Assembly (NCBI GenBank): GCA_944359735.1
Contig: CALVTA010000012.1
Location: 1-20,065, forward strand
Direction: 5' to 3'
Length of the DNA: 20,065 nucleotides
Source of the DNA: an uncultured Bacilli bacterium
GTDB lineage: Bacteria; Bacillota_I; Bacilli_A; RF39; UBA660
Under the pieces are notes generated by a model. It saw only the letters and a program-made list of their open reading frames with translations. It ran no database searches and was not told where the DNA came from. The number at the start of each line of letters is the position of its first letter. Within the stretch, counting starts at the first letter, position 1. Below are positions 13,891 to 20,065 of this stretch, in pieces. A program made the translations under genes and the position numbers.

Positions 13891-14916
13891 ATGGAAGAGC
13901 GTATTGTTTCAGGAGAACAGTTATCTGATGATGGAGTAATAGATAACACTATTAGACCCGAAATTCTTGATGAATACATAGGCCAGAGTGAAGTAAAAGA
14001 AAATATTAGAGTTTTTATTGAAGCTAGTAAGATTAGAAATGAAGTCCTAGACCATGTCTTACTATATGGTCCTCCAGGTCTTGGTAAAACCACTCTTGCT
14101 TATATTATTGCAAGAGAATTGGGTGTTAATATTAAAACAGCGAGTGGACCATCAATTGAGAAAAGCGGAGATTTAGCTGCTATTCTTTCCACTATAGAAC
14201 AAGGAGATGTTCTGTTTATAGATGAAATTCATAGAATGCCAAGATTCATAGAAGAGATATTATATCCTGCTATGGAAGATTTCACTTTAGATATTATTAT
14301 AGGAGGAGATGGAAATTCTAGAAATATAAAAATAGATTTACCCCCCTTTACTTTAGTAGGTGCAACAACAAGAGCAGGAGATTTATCAGCTCCACTTAGA
14401 GATAGATTTGGCATTATTTCTAAGTTAAAATTCTATACAGTTGAAGAATTAACTGAAATAATTAAAAGAACAAGCCGGGTCTTGGATATGCCAATAGAAA
14501 ATGATGCTGCTAAAGAATTGGCTAGCAGAAGTAGAGGAACACCTCGTATTGCTAATCGTCTTTTTAAAAGAGTTCGTGACTTTGCTTTAGTAGATGGAAA
14601 AGAATCAATTGATTTAGAAGTCATGAATAAGGCATTAGATAGGTTAAAAGTGGATAAAAGTGGTCTTGATGAGACTGACCATCAATTATTAAAGGCAATT
14701 ATAGAACGTTTTAACGGTGGTCCTGTTGGTATAGAAGCTTTAGCATCATCAATTGGTGAAGAAGTATCGACTATAGAGGATGTTATAGAACCATATCTAT
14801 TACAAGAAGGATACTTAAAAAGAACAAGTAGAGGAAGAATGGTAACAGAAAAAGCCTATAAACAATTAAATATAAACTACCAAAGTGGTCTATTTAATCT
14901 TAATTTAGATGAATGA
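13891..14916 (+). CDS. ruvB: Holliday junction DNA helicase RuvB
   Basis: 341 residues from the ATG at 13891, with AGGTGAT at 13880-13886; the GTG at 13882 overlaps that site. The AAA+ core has RPEILDEYIGQ, Walker A GPPGLGKT at 60-67, Walker B VLFIDEIHRM, the characteristic PFTLVGATTRAGDLSAPLRDRFG with its sensor and arginine finger, and a C-terminal winged helix (GGPVGIEALASSIGEE, YLLQEGYLKRTSRGR). It is the ATP-driven motor for branch migration with RuvA. The gene ends in TGA. queA follows after 25 bases. Confidence 0.98.
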   Translation: MEERIVSGEQLSDDGVIDNTIRPEILDEYIGQSEVKENIRVFIEASKIRNEVLDHVLLYGPPGLGKTTLAYIIARELGVNIKTASGPSIEKSGDLAAILSTIEQGDVLFIDEIHRMPRFIEEILYPAMEDFTLDIIIGGDGNSRNIKIDLPPFTLVGATTRAGDLSAPLRDRFGIISKLKFYTVEELTEIIKRTSRVLDMPIENDAAKELASRSRGTPRIANRLFKRVRDFALVDGKESIDLEVMNKALDRLKVDKSGLDETDHQLLKAIIERFNGGPVGIEALASSIGEEVSTIEDVIEPYLLQEGYLKRTSRGRMVTEKAYKQLNINYQSGLFNLNLDE

Positions 14917-14941
14917 TATAGACTAATAGGAGGTTGTGGTT

Positions 14942-15967
14942 ATGAAATTAGAAGAATTTGATTATTATTTGGACGAAAAATTAATCGCTCAAACACCATT
15001 AAAAAAACGTGATAATTCTAGATTAATGGTTTTAGATAAAAAAACAGGAGAAATAGAACATAAACATTTCTATGATATTATAGAATATTTAAATAAAGGA
15101 GATACTTTAGTTTTAAATGATACTAAAGTTTTACCAGCAAGATTAATTGGAATTAAAGAAAAAACAGAAGCAGTTATTGAAGTTCTGCTCCTAAAAAATA
15201 AAGAAGGTGATATTTGGGAATCTCTAGTAAAACCAGCAAGACGAGTACATAAGGGAGACATAATATCTTTTGGAGATGGTTTATTAAAACTTAATTGCTT
15301 AGGAGTTAAAGAAGAAGGTATAAGAGTTTTTAAAGCAGAGTATAATGGTATATTCTATGAACTATTAGATAATTTAGGAACAATGCCTTTACCACCCTAT
15401 ATTCATGAAAAATTAGAAGATAAAGATAGATATCAAACAATATATGCAAAAGAAATAGGCAGTGCCGCTGCTCCTACTGCAGGTCTTCATTTTACAGATG
15501 AGTTGTTAAATAAAATAAAATCTAAGGGGATTAATATAGTTTATTTAACATTACATGTAGGGCTTGGTACCTTTAGACCAGTTAAAGTAGAAAAAATAGA
15601 AGAACATAAAATGCATAGTGAATTTTATTCTCTAAGTAAAGAAGCAGCGACAATTCTAAATGAAACAAGAAAAAATAATCATAAAATCATTGCAGTAGGA
15701 ACAACATCGACGAGAACGCTTGAGACTATATATCAAAAATATGGAGATTTTAGAGAAGATAATGGCTTTACAGATATTTTTATTTATCCAGGAAAAGAAG
15801 TTAAAAGTATAGATGCTTTAATAACTAATTTTCATTTACCTAAATCAACACTAATTATGTTGGTTTCTGCAATAGCAGGAAAAGAAAATATTTTAAGAGC
15901 CTATAATATAGCAGTTAATGAAAAATATAGATTTTTCTCCTTTGGAGATGCTATGTTTATAAAATAA
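14942..15967 (+). CDS. queA: S-adenosylmethionine:tRNA ribosyltransferase-isomerase QueA
   Basis: 341 residues, family length. TAGGAGG at 14927-14933 selects the ATG at 14942 over a GTG at 14936. Motifs include FDYYLDEKLIAQTPLKKRDNSR, LNDTKVLPARLIG, MPLPPYIHE, AAPTAGLHFT, LHVGLGTFRPV and HKMHSE. The enzyme transfers the ribosyl group of SAM to preQ1 in tRNA to form epoxyqueuosine, the penultimate step of queuosine synthesis. It continues the ruvA-ruvB-queA order common in Bacilli; tgt, often next, is absent here. Confidence 0.97.
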   Translation: MKLEEFDYYLDEKLIAQTPLKKRDNSRLMVLDKKTGEIEHKHFYDIIEYLNKGDTLVLNDTKVLPARLIGIKEKTEAVIEVLLLKNKEGDIWESLVKPARRVHKGDIISFGDGLLKLNCLGVKEEGIRVFKAEYNGIFYELLDNLGTMPLPPYIHEKLEDKDRYQTIYAKEIGSAAAPTAGLHFTDELLNKIKSKGINIVYLTLHVGLGTFRPVKVEKIEEHKMHSEFYSLSKEAATILNETRKNNHKIIAVGTTSTRTLETIYQKYGDFREDNGFTDIFIYPGKEVKSIDALITNFHLPKSTLIMLVSAIAGKENILRAYNIAVNEKYRFFSFGDAMFIK

Positions 15968-15996
15968 AAATAAATTAAGAAAGATTGAGGAAAATT

Positions 15997-16776
15997 ATGA
16001 AACAAAGTACAACTAAATTAAATGAAACAGATAAGGCTATTTATTATAAGATTGGTGATGGCAAGATGCGAAAGCTGACAATATTAAAACATATCTTTTT
16101 TCCACAAAGATATAAGCAAGCCTTTAGTTATTATGTAGACACAATAGGAACGGAAAATTATAGTGTAAAGGAAAATATTAGTTATATTAATTTTTATAAT
16201 ACTTTTGATTTAAATAATATTGTGATTATAGGGGCAAAAGAAAATACTAAAGTTAATATCACTATTGGAAAAGACTGTTATAGTCATTTTTGTATAAACG
16301 CAAAAGATGTAGAAATAAGAATTCAAGATGAGAATGAACTTTCATTTGTTGCAAAAATAACAGGAGCAGCTGCAACAATTTACTTTAATAGTCTTGATTT
16401 TACTGTGAATAGTGCCAAGAGAGTTTCTCTACAAGGACAAATACCTAGTAGCAATAGACATGTACCTATTAGTAATATAAAAATTACTTCTAAGTGTTTA
16501 GATTTATGTAATGTGAGTGCAAATATTAGAGATTTTGAATATAAAGGGGATAAATTAACATTAGATGGTGTTACTGGAAAGATGGAAAATATGTATACCA
16601 CAGCCCAAGAAGTTAGTGTTAAAAATAGTAGCATTAATAGTGTTTCTGGATGTTTTGTAAACTGTTCTAACCCTATTTTTGAAAAATCAGTTTGGTCATT
16701 TGAAGAATGCTATATGACGGGCAAATATTTAACTCAAAACGATGAAACTAAACAATATATAAAAATTCTTAAGTAA
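15997..16776 (+). CDS. Hypothetical beta-rich protein
   Basis: 259 residues from the ATG at 15997, chosen because GAGG at 15987-15990 is correctly spaced; the TTG at 15985 is not. I do not recognise a family. After a basic N-terminal segment (RKLTILKHIFFPQRYKQAF), residues 60-240 are a succession of short beta-strand-like stretches with regular Ile/Val/Asn/Ser alternation (FDLNNIVIIGAKENTKVNITIG, DNELSFVAKITGAAATIYFNSLDFTV is typical in style), suggesting a solenoid or beta-helix. No signal peptide or membrane helix is visible. It lies 29 bases after queA and before the tig promoter, so it may be transcribed with queA. Confidence 0.75.
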   Translation: MKQSTTKLNETDKAIYYKIGDGKMRKLTILKHIFFPQRYKQAFSYYVDTIGTENYSVKENISYINFYNTFDLNNIVIIGAKENTKVNITIGKDCYSHFCINAKDVEIRIQDENELSFVAKITGAAATIYFNSLDFTVNSAKRVSLQGQIPSSNRHVPISNIKITSKCLDLCNVSANIRDFEYKGDKLTLDGVTGKMENMYTTAQEVSVKNSSINSVSGCFVNCSNPIFEKSVWSFEECYMTGKYLTQNDETKQYIKILK

Positions 16777-16859
16777 CCTTTTAGATATTCTATTTGTTTT
16801 TTATATATCTACATAAAGTAAAAATTTAACTACTTTTATAGTTGTTATTTTAGAAAAAG

Positions 16860-16888
16860 TTGAAAAACTTATCTTAATAAGATATAAT
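16860..16888 (+). promoter_or_regulatory. Promoter for tig
   Basis: TTGAAA at 16860-16865, a 17-base spacer and a perfect TATAAT at 16883-16888, 20 bases before the tig ATG. The spacer contains a small inverted repeat (TATCTT-AAT-AAGATA). Confidence 0.8.
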
Positions 16889-16908
16889 AAGCGTATTGGA
16901 GGAGAAGT

Positions 16909-18201
16909 ATGGAAAAGAAAGAAACAAAAAAAGACACTAAAGATAAAAAAAATTATCATAATATTGAAATAAAAATTGAAGGAAAAGAGTGGGAAAATGC
17001 TCTTGATAAAGCTTTTAAAGAAAAAGTAAAAAAGGTAAATATTGACGGTTTTAGAAAAGGTAAATGTCCAAGAAATATTTATGAGAAGAAATTTGGTAAA
17101 GAATCACTTTATCTAGATGCTGCAGATTTGGTATTACAAGATGCTTATACTAAGGCTTTAGAAGAAAATAACTTAGTACCAGTTATTCAACCAGAACCTG
17201 GTTTAAAAAGTATTGATGATAAAGGGGTTGTCTTTACATTTAAAATTATTACTAAACCAGAAGTTAAAATTAGTAAATATAGAGATTTAGGTATAAAACC
17301 TAATGAAGTTAAAGTAACTAAAGAAGAAATAGATCATGAAATATCTCACTTGCTTGAAAGATATGAAGAATTAGTCAGCAAAGATGAAAATAGCACAGTA
17401 GAGAACAAAGATGTTGCTATTATAGATTTTGAAGGATTTAAAGATGGTGTTCCTTTCGAGGGAGGAAAAGGAGAAAATTATTCTCTTGAAATAGGAAGTG
17501 GCACTTTTATTCCAGGTTTTGAAGATCAAGTGATTGGAATGAAAGTAGGAGAAGAAAAAGAGATCAAAGTAACCTTCCCAGATGATTATATGGAAGAATC
17601 ACTAAAAGGGCAAGAAGCAACTTTTAAAGTTAAAGTTAATGAAATTAAAACTAAAAAAAGAAGAGAGCTTGATGAAGACTTTTTCTTTGATCTTGGTATT
17701 GAAGGAGTTAATGACGAAGAGAGTCTAAGAAAAGAAATTGAAGCTAATATAAAAGCTAATAAAGATATGGAAGAAGAAAATAACTATATAGATAGACTAC
17801 TTGAAGAAGTATCTAAAAATGTTGAAGTTGATATACCAGAAGAAATGGTTAATGAAGAAGTAGAAAGACTATTTAAAAGAACTGAACAACAAATGGCTAT
17901 GCAGGGTATTAGTTTAGATCTATATTATCAAGTTACTAAATCAACTGAGAAAGATTTAAAAGATCAACTAGAAAAAGAAGCTTATCAAAATGTTTTATAT
18001 CGTTTAATGCTTGAGGAGATTATGAATATAGAAAAAATTGAAGTAAGCGAAGATGAAGCAATGGAGGAAGCTAAGCGTCTTTCTGATAGATATCAAATGG
18101 AACTTGATGCCTTCTTAAATGAATTTGGTGGCATTGAAATGGTTCAATATGATGTAGAAATGCGTAAGACAATAGAATTATTAAAAGAACTTAATAAATA
18201 A
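16909..18201 (+). CDS. tig: Trigger factor, ribosome-associated chaperone
   Basis: 430 residues, normal length. The N-terminal ribosome-binding domain carries GFRKGKCP at 47-54 (consensus GFRxGKxP, with Cys for Ala), followed by IYEKKFG. The FKBP-type prolyl isomerase domain lies around 155-245 (KDVAIIDFEGFKDGVPFEGG, SLEIGSGTFIPGFEDQVIGMKVGEE). The C-terminal helical chaperone arms begin at RELDEDFFFDLGIEGV. It binds nascent chains at the ribosome exit. GGAGGAG precedes the ATG. The charged Lys-rich first 14 residues are an unusual short extension. Confidence 0.97.
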   Translation: MEKKETKKDTKDKKNYHNIEIKIEGKEWENALDKAFKEKVKKVNIDGFRKGKCPRNIYEKKFGKESLYLDAADLVLQDAYTKALEENNLVPVIQPEPGLKSIDDKGVVFTFKIITKPEVKISKYRDLGIKPNEVKVTKEEIDHEISHLLERYEELVSKDENSTVENKDVAIIDFEGFKDGVPFEGGKGENYSLEIGSGTFIPGFEDQVIGMKVGEEKEIKVTFPDDYMEESLKGQEATFKVKVNEIKTKKRRELDEDFFFDLGIEGVNDEESLRKEIEANIKANKDMEEENNYIDRLLEEVSKNVEVDIPEEMVNEEVERLFKRTEQQMAMQGISLDLYYQVTKSTEKDLKDQLEKEAYQNVLYRLMLEEIMNIEKIEVSEDEAMEEAKRLSDRYQMELDAFLNEFGGIEMVQYDVEMRKTIELLKELNK

Positions 18202-18204
18202 TTC

Positions 18205-18233
18205 TTGCTACTTTTAAATAATTTTGATAAAAT
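18205..18233 (+). promoter_or_regulatory. Promoter for the rpmG-efp unit
   Basis: TTGCTA at 18205-18210, a 17-base spacer and TAAAAT at 18228-18233, 25 bases before the rpmG ATG and just after the tig stop. Confidence 0.55.
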
Positions 18234-18258
18234 TACTAAAGAAACAAGGAGGGATATT

Positions 18259-18423
18259 ATGGCAAAAGTAGGTAATAGACAAAAGAAGACTTTTGTATGT
18301 ACTGTATGTGGAAGTGAAAACTATCGTGAAGAGAAAAATGTAAAAAACACAACCGATAGAATAGAAAAGAATAAATACTGTTCTAAATGTGGTAAACATA
18401 CCCCACACAAAGAAAAGAAGTAG
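18259..18423 (+). CDS. rpmG: 50S ribosomal protein L33
   Basis: 54 residues from the ATG at 18259, with GGAGGG upstream. Two CxxC pairs (C14/C17 in CTVCGSENY and C41/C44 in CSKCGKHTPH) mark the zinc-binding C+ form of L33. The NYREEKNVKNTTDRIEKNKYC segment is typical of the family. Its usual partner secE does not follow; instead there is a small unknown gene and efp. Confidence 0.93.
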   Translation: MAKVGNRQKKTFVCTVCGSENYREEKNVKNTTDRIEKNKYCSKCGKHTPHKEKK

Positions 18424-18430
18424 GTAATAT

Positions 18431-18613
18431 ATGAATAATTTTAATAACAATAATAACTATAATCCTTTTCTAAACACTTTTTATGAAGATTTGATCAAAA
18501 GACAAGCTAGCAATGAAGAACGTATACCCACTAATACTTCAAATCAAGAAAATAAAGTGAAAAAAATAGGGATTAAACCTATTATAAAAAAAGGAGGAAG
18601 AAGAAATGGTTAA
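18431..18613 (+). CDS. Small basic hypothetical protein
   Basis: 60 residues. The N-terminus is Asn-rich (NNFNNNNNY), the middle polar, and the C-terminus strongly basic (KVKKIGIKPIIKKGGRRNG), with no membrane helix or Cys. TAGGTAAT at 18422-18429 can serve as ribosome site. The gene begins 7 bases after rpmG and its 3' end contains the GGAGG ribosome site of efp, overlapping the efp start by 8 bases, so it is positioned as a translated spacer in the operon. The basic tail suggests RNA or ribosome contact (inference). It is not SecE. Confidence 0.6.
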   Translation: MNNFNNNNNYNPFLNTFYEDLIKRQASNEERIPTNTSNQENKVKKIGIKPIIKKGGRRNG

Positions 18614-19163
18614 TTCAAATGATTTTAAACCTGGAATGACTATTCAGTTTGAAGGAGGAATCTTTACAATAATTGAAAGTCAACATGTTAAACCAGGTAA
18701 AGGTGCAGCAATTGTTAAAGCTAAAATGAAGAATTTAAGAACAGGCTCTATCGTTGAGAAGACTTTCAATGCTGGCGTTAAGGTAGAAACAGCTCATATT
18801 GATAAGAAAACTATGCAATTTTTATATAGTATGGGAGATACCTTTTACTTTATGAGTATGGCTGATTATGAACAAATAGAACTTGATAAGAGTGTTATAG
18901 GTGAAGATGCTAAATATTTAAAAGAAAATTTAGAAGTTGAAATAATTTTCTTTGAAGGTGAAATGTTAGGAATGAATCTGCCAGATAAAGTAGTAATGAA
19001 AGTTGTTAAAACTGAAGATGCTGTAAAGGGTAATACTTCAAGTGGTGCGATGAAAAATGCAGAGCTTGAGACAGGTATGAATGTACAAGTACCATTATTT
19101 ATTAAACAAGATGAAGAGATACTAATCAGTACTAAAGACGGAAAATATGTATCTCGTGCGTAA
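18606..19163 (+). CDS. efp: Translation elongation factor P
   Basis: 185 residues, full length with the three EF-P beta-barrel domains. The loop that enters the ribosome is HVKPGKGAA with K32 at the tip, the residue modified (5-aminopentanol type) in Bacillus. Other signatures: NLRTGSIVEKTFNAG, the QFLYSMGDTFYFM strand, and the C-terminal NVQVPLFIKQDEEILISTKDGKYVSR. It rescues ribosomes stalled at polyproline. GGAGGAAG lies in the end of the preceding small gene. A strong terminator follows. Confidence 0.97.
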   Translation: MVNSNDFKPGMTIQFEGGIFTIIESQHVKPGKGAAIVKAKMKNLRTGSIVEKTFNAGVKVETAHIDKKTMQFLYSMGDTFYFMSMADYEQIELDKSVIGEDAKYLKENLEVEIIFFEGEMLGMNLPDKVVMKVVKTEDAVKGNTSSGAMKNAELETGMNVQVPLFIKQDEEILISTKDGKYVSRA

Positions 19164-19191
19164 ACAATAACTAATTTTAGTTATTGTTTTT
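19162..19191 (+). terminator. Rho-independent terminator after efp
   Basis: A perfect 12-bp stem (19162-19173 with 19178-19189), four-base loop ATTT, and a T-run. It overlaps the efp stop and closes the rpmG-efp unit. Confidence 0.9.
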
Positions 19192-19199
19192 CTCTTTAA

Positions 19200-19228
19200 T
19201 TGACTTATTAGAATTCATATGTTAATAT
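19200..19228 (+). promoter_or_regulatory. Possible promoter for the TasA-like surface gene
   Basis: TTGACT at 19200-19205, a 17-base spacer and TAATAT at 19223-19228. The -10 matches poorly (4 of 6). The 19229-19284 leader separates it from the start codon. Confidence 0.4.
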
Positions 19229-19284
19229 TTTATTGGATAACTTAATAGAGAGTAAGATATTCTAATTAAAGGGAGTATGCGTAT

Positions 19285-20065
19285 ATGGATAATAATAAGA
19301 AAAAGAAAAAAACAGTAGTAATAGCAATAAGTATAATAATAGTTTTAATATTAGCATTAGCAATAAGTTATGCCTTTTTTTCTACTACATTAAATGGCCA
19401 GGAACAAATAGTAAAAATAGGAACACTAGATCTAATATTAAATGAAACAAGTGAAGGTATAAGTTTGAATAATGCTATAGGTCTAAGTGATGAAGATGGA
19501 ATGAGCTTGACAGGTTCTACTTTTGAATTAAAAAATAACGGAAATAAAGATGTAGATTATATAATATATTTAGATGATAATACTATAGGAGAAAATGATA
19601 CAAGAATAGATGATAAATATCTAAAATATAATCAAATAAAAGTGGAACAAATAGTGGAGCAACAAATTTAACAAGTATAGGATCTAACCCTAATAGAATG
19701 TTAGATAGTGGAACAATAAAAGGAGGAGAAACCAATACTTATAGTTTAAATTTATGGATAACAGATGAAGTAAATGGAAATTATGGTGGTCAAGTCTTCA
19801 GTGGTAAATTAAGAGTTGAAGTAATCCAAGCTAGAGGTGAAAAGGCCTCAGATGCACTATTGGCTAAGGCAAATGATGAAGATTTAGATTATGCTACAGC
19901 AACAGATTCTCAAAAAAAGGAAATGTGGACATTCTCACATCCAGCAACAGAACAAACAGAAGCCCTAACAGATTATAGATATATAGGAAAAGATCCAAAT
20001 AATTATGTAACATTTAATGATGAAACATGGAGAATAATAGGAGTATTTACAGTAGATGATGGAAT
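19285..20065 (+). CDS. TasA/camelysin-like surface protein, frameshifted and cut by the window end
   Basis: GGGAG at 19271-19275 sets the ATG. Residues 1-10 are basic, 11-33 a signal/anchor helix ending SYAFFSTTLNG, then a TasA/CalY-type beta domain (IVKIGTLDLILNE, FELKNNGNKDVDYIIYLDD). At the four-A run 19638-19641 the frame is lost (stop at 19669-19671), but the -1 frame from 19641 continues the same domain without a gap (SGTNSGATNLTSIGSNPNRMLDSG, then YSLNLWITDEV, FSGKLRVEV). It then passes through a linker into DYRYIGKDPNNYVTFNDETWRIIGVF, the start of a C-terminal domain common in gut Firmicutes surface proteins, and runs to the window edge. One extra A would restore a single reading frame of at least 260 residues. 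Related proteins form fibres or are cell-surface displayed. Confidence 0.75.

Noticed and set aside
14917..14941. preQ1 riboswitch before queA
   Set aside because: Only 25 bases separate ruvB from queA and they are taken up by the ribosome site.
1..20065. Mycoplasma genetic code (TGA as Trp)
   Set aside because: TGA ends the SpoVID-like, ruvB and XRE genes at family-typical lengths, and TGG is used for Trp throughout.
1..20065. tRNA or rRNA genes, CRISPR arrays, or intact insertion sequences
   Set aside because: No cloverleaf, no regularly spaced repeats, and no transposase-like protein were seen on either strand.

Overview
The window is about 20 kb of very AT-rich DNA (by eye around 28% G+C) with tightly packed genes on mostly one strand. 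TGA is used as a stop (ends of the SpoVID-like, ruvB and XRE genes) and TGG encodes Trp, so this is code 11 rather than the Mycoplasma code. AT richness, strong Shine-Dalgarno sites, the order yebC-ruvA-ruvB-queA, DnaI, trigger factor and a SpoVID/YsxE-like pair point to Bacillota/Bacilli. An uncultured gut lineage near Erysipelotrichia or the RF39-type 'Mollicutes-like' clades is my best guess (inference).

Layout. 1-325: 3' end of a surface protein gene whose last ~120 bp are a sharp G+C-rich island encoding an RGG...AGVFYF...SFRLV tail, the hallmark of a diversity-generating retroelement (DGR) variable region, followed by a terminator hairpin. 366-2353: a promoter overlapped by a perfect palindrome, then an HD-domain protein, a thymidylate kinase-like enzyme and a DUF421 membrane protein. 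2394-4761: a membrane-anchored glycosyl-hydrolase-like (GHL10) protein and two type IV prepilin-like proteins. 4789-9574: terminator, promoter, lon, a hypothetical gene interrupted by a one-base frameshift, and a SpoVID-like LysM protein overlapping a YsxE/CotS-like gene. 9533-11205: a small Cys-containing membrane protein on the minus strand, divergent from a hypothetical gene plus dnaI. 11281-12496: a regulator with two XRE helix-turn-helix domains, a ~430 bp non-coding stretch with an operator-like palindrome and a long inverted repeat, and a DUF192-like gene, both genes on the minus strand. 12597-15967: yebC, ruvA, ruvB, queA. 15997-19163: an unknown beta-rich protein, tig, rpmG, a 60-residue unknown protein and efp, closed by a strong terminator. 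19285-end: a TasA/camelysin-like surface protein with a one-base frameshift, running off the window.

Most of the window is housekeeping: proteolysis and folding (lon, tig), recombination (ruvAB), replication (dnaI), tRNA modification (queA) and translation (rpmG, efp). The accessory interest lies at the two edges (modular surface proteins, one with a DGR-type variable tail), in the prepilin pair, in the spore-coat-like pair and in the regulator region around 11.3-12.2 kb. No reverse transcriptase, Avd or template repeat lies in the window, so a DGR would have to act from outside it.
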